Shown: one piece after another, positions 1 to 7,495 of the stretch
Position numbering within the stretch: the first letter of the stretch is position 1
Layout: each line of letters opens with the position of its first letter
Source: Bacteroidales bacterium
GTDB taxonomy: Bacteria > Bacteroidota > Bacteroidia > Bacteroidales > F082
Reading direction: 5' to 3'
Assembly (NCBI GenBank): GCA_017439405.1
Contig: JAFSJF010000089.1
Span: 1 to 50,296, forward strand
DNA length: 50,296 nucleotides
Notes under the pieces: model-generated
Told to the model about the DNA's origin: nothing
Seen by the model: only the letters and a program-made list of their open reading frames with translations
Database searches by the model: none
Position numbers and translations under genes: made by a program

Positions 1-17
1 CCCTATTCCCCATATTG

Positions 18-46
18 GCGGCCAAAGTGTTGGCCGTCTTTTTTTT
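18..46 (+). terminator. Rho-independent terminator-like hairpin before pyrB
   Basis: A 7-bp stem (CGGCCAA with TTGGCCG, 4-base loop, 19-36) is followed by an uninterrupted T tract. It probably ends the gene upstream of the window. A role as a pyrimidine-responsive attenuator for pyrBI is possible, but no leader peptide is visible. Confidence 0.6.
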
Positions 47-76
47 GTCGAAACAACAAATTAAAACCATACGCCT

Positions 77-997
77 ATGTCAATTTCACTGAAAAACCGC
101 AGCCTGATTTCCATCAGCGACTACACGCCGGAAGAAATCTGCCATGTCCTTGACACCGCCGAAGACTTCGAGAAGAACCCGCACCAGAACCTGCTTCACG
201 GCCGCATCATCGCCTCCCTGTTCTTCGAGCCATCGACGCGCACGCGCCTGAGCTTCGAGACCGCCATCCAGCTCTTGGGCGGCAACGTCATCGGCTTTAG
301 CAGCACCGCCGGAACGAGCATCCAGAAGGGCGAGTCGCTCGCCGACACCATCACTATGGTGGCCAGCTACGCCGACCTCATCGTCATGCGCAACCCCATC
401 GAAGGTTCGGCGCGCTTCGCCTCCGAAGTGTCGAAGGTGCCGGTCATCAACGCTGGCGACGGCGCCAACCAGCACCCCACGCAGTGCATGCTCGACCTCT
501 ACAGCATCCGCAAGACGCAGGGAACGCTCGAAAACCTTGAGATCACCCTCGTGGGCGACCTGAAATACGGACGCACCGTCCACAGCTTGGTCGAGGCCAT
601 GTGCCACTTCAACGCCAAGTTCAACCTCGTCTCGCCCGTCGAGCTGAAACTGCCGAGCGTGGTGAAGCAGCACATCAAGGACCGCAAGCTTGAGTATCAC
701 CAATACACCGAATTGGAGGAGGCCATCCCCCACTCCGACATCATCTACATGACCCGCATCCAGCGCGAGCGCTTCCCCGACCCCGAGGAATACGAGAAGG
801 TGAAGAACTCGTATGTGCTGCGCAACGCCATGTTGGAGAACTCGAAGCCCAACTGCCGCGTGCTGCACCCGCTGCCGCGCGTCAACGAAATCCACGTGGA
901 CGTGGACGCCAACCCGAAGGCATACTACTTCCAACAGGCCCAAAACGGCGTGTATGCACGTCAAGCCTTAATCGCATCAATCTTAGGACTAAAATAA
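77..997 (+). CDS. pyrB: Aspartate carbamoyltransferase, catalytic subunit
   Basis: PyrB condenses carbamoyl phosphate with aspartate to give N-carbamoyl-aspartate, the committed step of cytosolic de novo pyrimidine synthesis. The 306-residue protein has the normal length for the family. It carries the carbamoyl-phosphate loop FFEPSTRTR near residue 50 and the HPTQ motif (GANQHPTQ) near residue 133, and it ends with the HPLPRVNEI segment that closes over the active site. pyrI follows after 8 bases on the same strand, so the two form an operon encoding the regulated holoenzyme, as in enteric bacteria and Bacteroidales. The start follows a hairpin with a T tract, so transcription probably begins in the short A+T-rich gap just before the ATG. 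Assignment is secure. Confidence 0.97.
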   Translation: MSISLKNRSLISISDYTPEEICHVLDTAEDFEKNPHQNLLHGRIIASLFFEPSTRTRLSFETAIQLLGGNVIGFSSTAGTSIQKGESLADTITMVASYADLIVMRNPIEGSARFASEVSKVPVINAGDGANQHPTQCMLDLYSIRKTQGTLENLEITLVGDLKYGRTVHSLVEAMCHFNAKFNLVSPVELKLPSVVKQHIKDRKLEYHQYTELEEAIPHSDIIYMTRIQRERFPDPEEYEKVKNSYVLRNAMLENSKPNCRVLHPLPRVNEIHVDVDANPKAYYFQQAQNGVYARQALIASILGLK

Positions 998-1005
998 TCA
1001 CAACA

Positions 1006-1473
1006 ATGGAAAAAAGAAAAGAACTAGTCGTGTCGGCCATTGAGAATGGCACCGTCATCGACCATATCCCCGCCGGCAAGGTGTTCCAAGTCGTCAAGAT
1101 CCTGGACCTCGAAAAGGAAAGCAACCCCGTTTACGTCGGCATCAACGTGGAAAGCAAGAAATACGGCACCAAAGGCTTCATCAAGGTTTCGAACAAGTAC
1201 TTCGCCCCCGCCGACTTCAACAAGATCGCGCTCGTGGCCCCCACCGCCTCCATCATCGAGATCAAGGACTTCGAGGTCATCCGCAAGCAGACCGTCAGCA
1301 TCCCCGACAGCATCGAGCGCATCGTGAAGTGCTTCAACCCCAACTGCGTGACCAACAAGGAGCACGACGTGCCCACCAAGTTCAAGGTCATCAAGGACTC
1401 GGAAGGCAACTTCAAGCTGCACTGCCACTACTGCGAGAAGAACACGACGCCCGACAAACTGGAATTCATTTGA
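1006..1473 (+). CDS. pyrI: Aspartate carbamoyltransferase, regulatory subunit
   Basis: PyrI holds the catalytic trimers of PyrB together and binds the allosteric nucleotides that tune them (in characterised homologues CTP and UTP inhibit, ATP activates). The 155-residue protein has the two expected parts: an N-terminal nucleotide-binding domain and a C-terminal zinc domain. The zinc domain shows four cysteines in the arrangement CFNPNC (about residue 109) and CHYC (about residue 140). The ATG lies 8 bases after the pyrB stop, which implies cotranscription. Pyrimidine synthesis in this organism is therefore likely feedback-controlled at this enzyme. Confidence 0.96.
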   Translation: MEKRKELVVSAIENGTVIDHIPAGKVFQVVKILDLEKESNPVYVGINVESKKYGTKGFIKVSNKYFAPADFNKIALVAPTASIIEIKDFEVIRKQTVSIPDSIERIVKCFNPNCVTNKEHDVPTKFKVIKDSEGNFKLHCHYCEKNTTPDKLEFI

Positions 1474-1478
1474 TGTTT

Positions 1479-1619
1479 GACCATGACTAATGACCATGAC
1501 CAATTTGAGTGGCTTTTAGCAGTTAGCAATTAGCTATTAACCAGGTAGCTCCTAAGCTAAAGGCTAATTGCTAATAGCTAACAGCCTTGTGTGGTCATGG
1601 TCATAGTCAATGGTCATAG
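1479..1619. repeat. Long imperfect palindrome between pyrI and lemA
   Basis: The outer arms contain repeated gaccatgac-like words on the left and ggtcatggtcat on the right. The inner arms are ttagcaattagctatta and taattgctaatagctaa. The RNA would fold into one long hairpin. A related palindrome with the same inner word (agcaattagctatta) lies at 8816-8932. Both sit between co-directional genes. No ORF is apparent inside. Confidence 0.7.
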
Positions 1620-1635
1620 TACCTAAAAACCATTC

Positions 1636-2214
1636 ATGAAAAAAACTGGAACCATCATCGCCGTCATTGTGGGTGTCATCCTCATTTGGGGCGCTGGCAC
1701 CTACAATGGCTTTGTCAAGAAGCAAGAGGCCATGACCACGGCTTGGGGGCAGGTGGAGAACGTCTATCAGCGCCGTGCCGACCTTGTACCCAACCTCGTC
1801 GCCTTGGTGAAGAATTACGCTGAGTATGAGCAAGGCACCTTGATTGCCGTCACCGAAGCCCGCGCCAAGGCCGTTGCAGCGATCGTCAACACGGAGCGCT
1901 TCGACGAGATCGAGTTCGCCAACTTCGAGTCGGCGCAAGACCAATTGGGCAACTCACTGAACCGCCTCATCGTTTCCATCGAGAACTATCCCGACCTGAA
2001 GGCCAACGAGGAATACCTCACCCTGCAAGCGCAATTGGCCGGCTGCGAGAACCGCATCCTGACCGAGCGTGAGCGCTTCAACGAAGCGGCCAAGACCTAC
2101 AACCAAAGCGTCCGCCGGTTCCCGAGCAGCGTGATTGCCAAGATGTTCGGCTTCGAAAAGCGGCCTTATTTCGAGGCTGAGGCCGGGGCTGAACGCATTC
2201 CGGAGACGTTTTGA
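1636..2214 (+). CDS. lemA: LemA family membrane-anchored protein
   Basis: LemA proteins are small, widespread membrane-anchored helical proteins whose molecular role is not settled. This one (192 aa) has one N-terminal membrane segment (about residues 5-23), followed by the characteristic helical bundle with QVENVYQRRADLVPNLV near residue 40 and the NSLNRLIVSIENYPDLKANE region near residue 110. In many genomes lemA is followed by a TPM-domain (YgcG-like) or peptidase gene; here nothing follows for over 500 bases, so it stands alone. The start follows the long palindrome at 1479-1619. Its own promoter is not obvious, so read-through from pyrBI is possible. Confidence 0.93.
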   Translation: MKKTGTIIAVIVGVILIWGAGTYNGFVKKQEAMTTAWGQVENVYQRRADLVPNLVALVKNYAEYEQGTLIAVTEARAKAVAAIVNTERFDEIEFANFESAQDQLGNSLNRLIVSIENYPDLKANEEYLTLQAQLAGCENRILTERERFNEAAKTYNQSVRRFPSSVIAKMFGFEKRPYFEAEAGAERIPETF

Positions 2215-2338
2215 GGCCGGTTTGTCGTGGTTTGCATGGCAAATGGCATATCGCGCAAGGGATGTTGATAAGTTTTTGGTGTCTTCATATTACGCCATTT
2301 TATAGATTTTTGTAATTTCTCTCACCATGCCGTCACGC

Positions 2339-2524
2339 CTATATTGAACACCTTTGAACCTCTTTCAATCCTAGCAAATATAGGGGAATGGTATCAAGTT
2401 GTCGTCTGGTAGGGACAAACTGCCTGAAATGCATGGCTACTTCATCAACGCGGTATCCGAGCCCCCCGAGGATGTTTTCCTTTGCGTAACGCATCGTGTG
2501 CTCCACCACGCCGTCGGTTTTTAT
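2339..2524 (-). pseudogene. Possible coding remnant, unidentified
   Basis: A minus-strand frame stays open for 61 codons with a plausible protein-like composition (KTDGVVEHTMRYAKEN near its start, QFVPTRRQLDTIPLYLL near its end) and stops at 2339-2341. It has no clear start codon or ribosome binding site and does not continue upstream past a stop at 2525-2527. I do not recognise the family; it could be a decayed gene or chance. Confidence 0.22.
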
Positions 2525-2582
2525 TTACCAAAAACTGTAGATGCAAAATTATCGCTTACAGCTGAAAGACACAACTACACGT

Positions 2583-2621
2583 AACCGTAGGTCGCGACCT
2601 ACGGCAGCACCTCGGCAGGCA
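2583..2621. repeat. Dispersed palindromic repeat, copy 1
   Basis: The core is the perfect palindrome ccgtaggtcgcgacctacgg (2585-2604), followed by a conserved tail cacctcggcaggca. A 39-base copy differing at about two positions lies at 28034-28072. It is intergenic in both places. Confidence 0.8.
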
Positions 2622-2628
2622 AAAAAAA

Positions 2629-2710
2629 GGTTACTCGACTAAACGATTTTGTTCAAAAATCGGTTAGTCGACTAACCGAAAATTCATCAAAAAAGGTTAG
2701 TCAAATAACC
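2629..2710 (+). promoter_or_regulatory. Three palindromes with 33-bp period (operator array of ATPase 1)
   Basis: Three related inverted repeats begin at 2629 (ggttactcgactaaac), 2662 (inside the perfect palindrome cggttagtcgactaaccg, 2661-2678) and 2695 (ggttagtcaaataacc). The spacing is exactly 33 bases. The last one ends 8 bases before the TATTTTTG -7 box of the ATPase gene, so a protein bound here would cover the promoter. The binding protein is inferred, perhaps the winged helix of the ATPase itself. Confidence 0.7.
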
Positions 2711-2718
2711 TTTTTTAC

Positions 2719-2726
2719 TATTTTTG
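2719..2726 (+). promoter_or_regulatory. -7 promoter box (TATTTTTG) of ATPase 1
   Basis: An exact match to the Bacteroidetes -7 consensus TAnnTTTG, 22 bases before the ATG at 2749. The third palindrome occupies the region where a -33 element would lie. Confidence 0.65.
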
Positions 2727-2748
2727 CAGCCGAAAATGCAAAAACACC

Positions 2749-3945
2749 ATGGAAACACTATTCAGGAAACACCGGATTTTGATTTCGCAAGTGAGCATGG
2801 ACATCGTTCGCGAGATCATGCAGCACATTGCTTGGGAGAAGCAATTGGTGGCCCTCAGAGGCTCGCGAGGCGTGGGCAAGACGACCCTCATGCGGCAGTA
2901 CATCAAGCAAACCTATGGCGTCAATGCGGGCGAGGCACTCTATTGCGTACTCGACAGCCTTTATTTCACCAACCACTCTTTGCTCGACCTCGCCGAACAG
3001 TTCCACATGCGAGGCGGCAAGCACCTTTTCTTGGACGAGGTACACAAATACCCCACTTGGAGCAAAGAAATCAAGGAAATCATCGACCTTCATCCCGACC
3101 TCAAAATCACCTTCAGCGGATCGTCGCTGCTCCAAATCCTCAATGCCGACGCCGACCTCTCGCGCCGTGTACTCAGCTACATGATGGAAGGGCTTTCCTT
3201 CCGCGAATACCTCCATTTCTATAAAGGCATCCAACTGCCCAAACATAGCTTAGAGGAGATTCTGACCAACCCCGATGCCGTTTGCGACGAGGTGAACCGC
3301 GTTTGTCACCCTCAACCCTTGTTTGAGCAATACCTTCGTGCAGGCTACTATCCTTTCTACGACGGCAACGAGACCGAATACTACAGCCGCATCGAAAATG
3401 TCGTCAACTTCATCGTCGATCAGGAACTGACGCAGTTTTGCGGCGTGGAGGTCGCCAACACACGGAAAATCAAGGTATTGTTGCTTTTTTTGGCAGAAAA
3501 TGTGCCCTACGAGGTGAACATTGCCAAACTCTCGACCTATCTCGAGCTGAACAAGCAGACGGTGTTGGGCTACCTCAGCGGCCTGCAACGCGCCGAGATG
3601 CTCCACCTGCTGTATTCCGACAACAAGTCGGTGACGCGCTTGCAGAAACCCGACAAAATCTACCTTCACAATCCCAATTTGTTTTACGCCCTCGGCCAAC
3701 AAAACCAGATTGGCACCATCAGGGAGTGTTTTGTCGTCAATCAACTTGCCGTAAGCCATAGTGTTGAATATGGAAAACAGCAAGGCGACTTCCTCGTTGA
3801 CAGACACATCACTTTCGAAGTGGGCGGGCAAGACAAGACCTTCGACCAAATCGCCGACATGCCCGATTCGTATGTCTTGGCCGACATGATGGAATACCCC
3901 ATCGGGAAGAAACTGCCTTTGTGGATTGTGGGGATGATGTATTGA
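2749..3945 (+). CDS. AAA+ ATPase of the AAA_14/DUF4143 type (ATPase 1)
   Basis: A 398-residue solitary P-loop ATPase. The N-terminal AAA domain has Walker A GSRGVGKTT at residues 38-46, Walker B LFLDE with D96/E97, and a sensor-like FSGSSLL. A helical linker leads to a winged-helix-like segment (about 245-285; VNIAKLSTYLELNKQTV) and a C-terminal DUF4143-like part. In nuclease-like relatives that part holds a D...ExK site; here it reads GDFLVD...FEVGG, so the lysine is missing and nuclease activity is unlikely. Function of the family is not established. The gene is alone, with a private 33-bp-period palindrome array over its promoter, which suggests autoregulation through the winged helix. Two other ATPases of this broad class lie at 26431 and 42942, unlike it in sequence. 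Confidence 0.85.
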   Translation: METLFRKHRILISQVSMDIVREIMQHIAWEKQLVALRGSRGVGKTTLMRQYIKQTYGVNAGEALYCVLDSLYFTNHSLLDLAEQFHMRGGKHLFLDEVHKYPTWSKEIKEIIDLHPDLKITFSGSSLLQILNADADLSRRVLSYMMEGLSFREYLHFYKGIQLPKHSLEEILTNPDAVCDEVNRVCHPQPLFEQYLRAGYYPFYDGNETEYYSRIENVVNFIVDQELTQFCGVEVANTRKIKVLLLFLAENVPYEVNIAKLSTYLELNKQTVLGYLSGLQRAEMLHLLYSDNKSVTRLQKPDKIYLHNPNLFYALGQQNQIGTIRECFVVNQLAVSHSVEYGKQQGDFLVDRHITFEVGGQDKTFDQIADMPDSYVLADMMEYPIGKKLPLWIVGMMY

Positions 3946-3984
3946 AAAGCCCCAATGTTTCGCCATTTTGCGGAAAAAACACGC

Positions 3985-4012
3985 AGAGACGCCACACACC
4001 GTGACGTCTCAA
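3985..4012. repeat. Degenerate GAGACG/CGTCTC inverted repeat
   Basis: The arms gagacg and cgtctc flank a CA-rich loop downstream of ATPase 1. The better-preserved copy of this family is at 10582-10609, and a poor one is near 25262. Confidence 0.45.
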
Positions 4013-4021
4013 CGATCATGC

Positions 4022-4067
4022 GGGAATTGCAAATTCCCCTCTCAACACTTCCGAATTGCAAATTCGG
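4022..4067. repeat. Twin palindromes between convergent genes
   Basis: Two perfect palindromes share the centre gaattgcaaattc: gggaattgcaaattccc (4022-4038) and ccgaattgcaaattcgg (4051-4067). They lie between the ends of two convergent genes. They may stall or end transcription in both directions, although no T tract follows. Confidence 0.6.
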
Positions 4068-4082
4068 AAGAACCGCCCGTCA

Positions 4083-6011
4083 TCAGTTGACGGTCAGCAG
4101 TATATCGTCGACTTCCAAAAAGAACTCGTCGCTGCAATTGAAGTGACGGATGGCGATGTACTTCTCTCCGGCGTAGGCGCTCAGGTCGACGGTATATTGA
4201 TACCAGTTGCCTATGTCACGGGTGTTGCCGTCGCGGCCATTGCCTTTGTTGCCACTCGCGCCCTTGGCGGTCATCGTCCACTCCTGAACCATCGTCCAGC
4301 CGCTCGTGCCGTTGTCGGACACATACACGCCAAAGTGCTCGGCGGGATAATCGGCATCCTGGGCGCAAGCCCAGAAGCTGAAGGTGCTGCCCTGAACCAA
4401 GTTCACTTTAGGCGTAACAAGGTAGTTGTCGGGAGTAAGGGCACCAGCAGATCCATGGTATGAGCCTGAAGTCATCCCTACGGTTCCACCGTGGCCATCA
4501 TTGGGAGAACTATAGCCATAGGCTGCCATTTGATCGGTAAGCACCCAGTTGTAGCCGTCGCCATCGGCGTCGATGGTGGTCCAGCCTTCGGGCAAAACAG
4601 AATTATTGAAGTTCTGTGAGAATGAGGTCCCGGGTTTGGGGTCGCCCAATCTGATATTATCGACTTTCAAAAAGAAATTGTCGCTGCAATTGAAGTGACG
4701 GATGGCGATGTACTTCTTTCCGGCGTAGGTGCTCAGGTCGACGGTATATTGATACCAGTTGCCTTGGTAACGGGTATTGCCGTCGCGGCCTGCGCCTCTG
4801 TTGCCACTCGCGCCCTTGGCGGTCATCGTCCACTCCTGCACCATCGTCCAGCCGTCCGTGCCGTTGTCGGAGACGAACACGCCAAAGTGATCGGCGGGAT
4901 AACCGGCATCCTGGGCGCTAGCCCAGAAGCTGAAGGTGCTGCCGCTGCGCAAGGTCACTTTAGGCGACACGAGGTAGTTGTCGGGGGTGAGGGCACCTTC
5001 AGTTCCATGGTATGATGCAGAGAGAATCTCGTGGCTGCCATCGAGGCCTGTATTGCTTTGGTTATAGCCATAGGCAGACTCGGTTTCCGTGTCAAGCACC
5101 CAGTTGTGGCCGTCGCCATCGGCGTCGATGGTCGTCCAGCCTTCGGGAAGGATGCCGTCATTGAAGTCTACGGTAAAAGCAGTGATAACAACAGATGTCG
5201 CAGTCAGGTCAACGCCTGCATTGAGGAACGTGTTCATCTCGATTGCATCCATTTGGGGGCGGGTGCCGGCGTACGCATCGTCGGCGGTATAAACCGAGCC
5301 GTCCTCGCCTTCAGCCAAAGCGTCTTGCGGAAGCACGATGGCCCAAGTGACGTTGTTTTCGTCCTTGGCGGGCATCTTGATCAAGCCGTCGCCGTCCTTG
5401 CCGTAGGTGAAGCCTTCGTCGGTCGGGTTGCTGAAGTCAACCGTCACGGTGTTGTTCATCCCCGTGATGCAGATGGCAGCCGTGGAAGGCGTGGTCACGT
5501 CGAACTTCATCAGCGAGCACTTGTTGTAGAGGCGCGATTCGTATTCGGTTTTGTCCGTGGAATAATACCCGACGGATTGCCCCATCGAGATTACGGGGAG
5601 TTCGCTCGTTTGGTCGCTGATGTCCACGGTGCAGGTGGTGCTTGTTCCTGCCGTAAGCTGCGTGACATCGGCCTTGTTGCCGAGGAAGTAGAAATAGAGC
5701 CGTTGTTTGCCGTTCTGGGTGACCGTGATGTCTCCCACGAACTGTGTGCCGTTGTGGGTGAGAGTGCCCACATACGCGCCATCGTAACCGACGAGAATCT
5801 GGTCGTTCACTCCAAAAGTGACTTGCTGTTCGGCTTCAGGGTTCACATCCACCCTTGAGCCGTTAGCTGCTGAGCCTGTCGGAGCACCGACGTTCAGCGT
5901 GATCCTCACGCCATTGCCCTCGCTTGGGGTGTCGTTGGTCTGTTCTTTCTTGCACTGGGCAAGGCCGAGGGTCAGCACAAGGGCTGCCACGAAAATCGAT
6001 AGCTTTTTCAT
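4083..6011 (-). CDS. Surface lipoprotein with two choice-of-anchor J domains
   Basis: This 642-residue protein starts with a lipoprotein signal (LGLAQC, lipidated Cys20), so it is probably outer-membrane attached. Residues about 30-280 resemble the beta-rich N-terminal domains of fimbrillin-like proteins. Two copies of a choice-of-anchor J (cleaved-adhesin-like) domain follow, about 285-465 and 468-642. Each opens with LPEGWTTIDADGDG and contains HFGVYVSDNGT-type and KYIAIRHFNCSD-type segments. The copies are so similar in DNA that they look like a recent tandem duplication. Such domains are jelly-roll folds used in adhesion or carbohydrate binding; the ligand is unknown. The ATG overlaps the stop of the upstream small protein gene by four bases, so the two are translationally coupled. 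Confidence 0.82.
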   Translation of the reverse strand: MKKLSIFVAALVLTLGLAQCKKEQTNDTPSEGNGVRITLNVGAPTGSAANGSRVDVNPEAEQQVTFGVNDQILVGYDGAYVGTLTHNGTQFVGDITVTQNGKQRLYFYFLGNKADVTQLTAGTSTTCTVDISDQTSELPVISMGQSVGYYSTDKTEYESRLYNKCSLMKFDVTTPSTAAICITGMNNTVTVDFSNPTDEGFTYGKDGDGLIKMPAKDENNVTWAIVLPQDALAEGEDGSVYTADDAYAGTRPQMDAIEMNTFLNAGVDLTATSVVITAFTVDFNDGILPEGWTTIDADGDGHNWVLDTETESAYGYNQSNTGLDGSHEILSASYHGTEGALTPDNYLVSPKVTLRSGSTFSFWASAQDAGYPADHFGVFVSDNGTDGWTMVQEWTMTAKGASGNRGAGRDGNTRYQGNWYQYTVDLSTYAGKKYIAIRHFNCSDNFFLKVDNIRLGDPKPGTSFSQNFNNSVLPEGWTTIDADGDGYNWVLTDQMAAYGYSSPNDGHGGTVGMTSGSYHGSAGALTPDNYLVTPKVNLVQGSTFSFWACAQDADYPAEHFGVYVSDNGTSGWTMVQEWTMTAKGASGNKGNGRDGNTRDIGNWYQYTVDLSAYAGEKYIAIRHFNCSDEFFLEVDDILLTVN

Positions 6012-6367
6012 TGTTCGTCCTCCTTCTTTTTGAGTGCCACATAGCCGAGGCCTGCGCCAATCAGCAGGACAAGGCCGCTGCCGAGGGGAGTGGGCTGCTC
6101 GCCGAAGTTGCCGTTGGTGATGCCGCTGTCGGAGATTTCGAGGGTCTCGCCGCTGCGGTTCTGTTCCATCAGTCCTTTGGGACTGTTGCCGTTGGCTTGG
6201 GGTTCGCTGCCGAACAGTCCTTTGGGACTGTTGCCGTTGGCTTGGGGTTCGCTGCCGAACAGGTCTCCGGGCCTGCTCTGGGCGTTCAGTGTGTTGGCCG
6301 GCAGCAGCAGGGCCGCCAGCCCGAGCGAAAGCGCGATGGCTTTCAGGGAATTCTTTTTTCTGAGCAT
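6008..6367 (-). CDS. Small secreted protein with C-terminal membrane anchor (sorting-signal-like)
   Basis: A 119-residue protein with a signal peptide (cut about after LNAQS). A low-complexity middle contains a perfect 15-residue repeat (GLFGSEPQANGNSPK twice). The C-terminal tail PLGSGLVLLIGAGLGYVALKKKE has a short motif, a hydrophobic span and basic residues. This tripartite tail resembles the PEP-CTERM-like and PID-CTERM-like sorting tails found in Bacteroidetes, which may be processed at the membrane; that assignment is by resemblance only. It is first in an operon with the choice-of-anchor J lipoprotein, overlapping it by four bases. The promoter (TACTTTTG, 6762-6769) implies a leader of nearly 400 bases containing a run of nine G and a GC-rich palindrome. 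Confidence 0.65.
   Translation of the reverse strand: MLRKKNSLKAIALSLGLAALLLPANTLNAQSRPGDLFGSEPQANGNSPKGLFGSEPQANGNSPKGLMEQNRSGETLEISDSGITNGNFGEQPTPLGSGLVLLIGAGLGYVALKKKEDEQ
6170..6259. repeat. Two tandem 45-bp units inside the small secreted protein gene
   Basis: Units 6170-6214 and 6215-6259 are identical and in frame, encoding the 15-residue repeat. Perfect identity suggests a recent duplication that could expand or contract. Confidence 0.9.
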
Positions 6368-6425
6368 TTTGTGATAATTTAGGTGTTTGAAGATTTAATG
6401 ATTTCAGATTTCAGGATTTGCCTGC

Positions 6426-6578
6426 CGGGGGTTGGTTGAAACCCCCGACCCCCTTTTAAGGGGGACACCTACCGGACGCTGGCCTATCGGACGTGGGCCT
6501 ATCGGACGTGGGCCTATCGGACCCAAATTCTGCGACGCTTTGCGCCGTCCCCCTTTGCAAAGGGGGCCTGGGGGTTTT
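6426..6578. repeat. GC-rich palindromic element with internal 15-bp tandem repeats, copy 1
   Basis: Runs of C and G form nested stems (cccccttttaaggggg near 6449 and ccccctttgcaaaggggg near 6549). Between them lie three units of ggcctatcggacgtg (6481, 6496, 6511). The right half shares the block from ctatcgga through ttctgcg to cgtccccctt with the element at 29796-29890. It lies in the untranslated leader of the minus-strand surface-protein operon. Confidence 0.75.
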
Positions 6579-6679
6579 CGAAGACCCCGATAGGCACAAA
6601 TAGGCAAAAAAAAATCCAAGGCAAACCATTTCGGCCTGTCTTGGATTAAGGGTATGGAAAAGCATGGAGTTGAGATTTA

Positions 6680-6688
6680 CCCCCCCCC
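6680..6688. repeat. Homopolymer of nine C (nine G on the transcribed leader)
   Basis: A run of nine C on the plus strand between the minus promoter at 6762-6769 and the gene starting at 6367. Such tracts are prone to slippage; an effect on expression is inferred only. Confidence 0.6.
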
Positions 6689-6761
6689 ACTTTTTCGTAA
6701 AATATTAATAATCAATGATTTACAAGTATTTAGCATAAAATCATGCCTTGATTTGAAACTG

Positions 6762-6832
6762 CAAAAGTAGGGAAATTTTGTTTTCCGCAATGCGGTTTTT
6801 GCAAGATTTTCGGGAATTTTTGCGTAATTTTG
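6762..6832. promoter_or_regulatory. Divergent promoters between surface operon and toxin-antitoxin pair
   Basis: The minus-strand box TACTTTTG (6762-6769) faces the surface-protein operon. The plus-strand box TAATTTTG (6825-6832) lies 28 bases before the antitoxin ATG. Both fit TAnnTTTG. The rest of the gap 6579-6760 holds no recognisable gene. Confidence 0.55.
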
Positions 6833-6860
6833 CAGGCATAAACACTAAAAACACAAGACG

Positions 6861-7118
6861 ATGACGACAATGGCATTGAACAATCTCTGGTCTTACCTGC
6901 AAGGATTGGCCCTGAGCCGCAAAGACCGCAACTGGTTGGCCAGCAAACTGATGGAAGCCACAGAAAAGGAAGTGGCCGAAACCCGCCACCAACAGGAGTA
7001 TGTGAAAGAAACGCTCTATCGCGCCCTCGACGAAGTAGAGGCGGCGAAACGTGAAGGACGACAACTGCAAACTTTGGATGACTTCATCAAGGAACTGCAA
7101 ATGGAGGAAACGGCATGA
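6861..7118 (+). CDS. Antitoxin-like small protein, partner of RelE-type toxin remnant
   Basis: An 85-residue acidic helical protein whose context marks it as the antitoxin of a type II toxin-antitoxin pair. It has its own promoter box, and its last codons overlap the ATG of a RelE/ParE-superfamily toxin reading frame (ATGA at 7115-7118). The C-terminal half (AKREGRQLQTLDDFIKELQMEE) looks like the toxin-wrapping arm of many antitoxins. I see no certain DNA-binding motif in the N-terminal half. It appears intact although the toxin frame is interrupted, so it may be an orphan or may neutralise related toxins elsewhere. Confidence 0.65.
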   Translation: MTTMALNNLWSYLQGLALSRKDRNWLASKLMEATEKEVAETRHQQEYVKETLYRALDEVEAAKREGRQLQTLDDFIKELQMEETA

Positions 7119-7456
7119 ATGTAACCATAACCCTCGGTGAGGATTTCAAACGGCAAGCCAAACCTCTGTCGAAAAAGTATCCTTCGTTCACCAACGACCT
7201 TATCGCTTTCCAAAAGGATTTGATGAAGCACCCCCTGTAAGGCGATGACTTGGGAGGCGGTGTACGCAAGGTGCGTATGGCCATCCAATCTAAAGGCAAA
7301 GGCAAAAGAGGCGGCGCAAGGGTGTTGACGCTGACCGTGCTTGTGAGTGGCGATGCCGATGTAACCCTACTGACCATTTACGACAAGGGCGAAATCGAAA
7401 ACGTAAGTGACGATTACATCAATTGGCTCGTGCAACGACACAATGCAAAGAAATAA
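7115..7456 (+). pseudogene. RelE/ParE-superfamily toxin interrupted by a nonsense codon
   Basis: The frame starting at 7115 encodes a 113-codon RelE-like toxin except for an in-frame TAA at 7238-7240, codon 42. Before it come MNVTITLGEDFKRQAKPLSK and a helical stretch ending MKHPL. After it the frame continues unbroken with GDDLGGGVRKVRMAIQSKGK and a C-terminal half (GGARVLTLTVLV, LLTIYDKGE) typical of Bacteroidetes RelE-type mRNA interferases, whose conserved core is RKxRxAIxSKGKGKxGGARV. A single C-to-T change (CAA to TAA) would explain the stop. A shorter product from an internal start such as the ATG at 7277 is conceivable but would lack the N-terminal helices. Confidence 0.8.
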
Positions 7457-7460
7457 TCCG

Positions 7461-7468
7461 TACCTTTG
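7461..7468 (+). promoter_or_regulatory. -7 promoter box (TACCTTTG) of der
   Basis: An exact TAnnTTTG match, 28 bases before the der ATG at 7496 and just after the toxin remnant. Confidence 0.65.
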
Positions 7469-7495
7469 CAGCCCAAAATCTAATTCAACAAGAAA

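Noticed and set aside
18-46. PyrR-type or pyrimidine attenuator before pyrB
   Set aside because: Only a simple terminator hairpin is seen; no anti-terminator or leader peptide can be supported, and the upstream gene is outside the window.
86-964. Long minus-strand open frame opposite pyrB
   Set aside because: It is the antisense shadow of a well-conserved, GC-biased gene; its composition is unlike a protein (Val/His/Asp runs).
5031-5858. Plus-strand open frame opposite the lipoprotein gene
   Set aside because: Antisense to a gene with a clear lipoprotein signal and domain repeats; no promoter or signal of its own.
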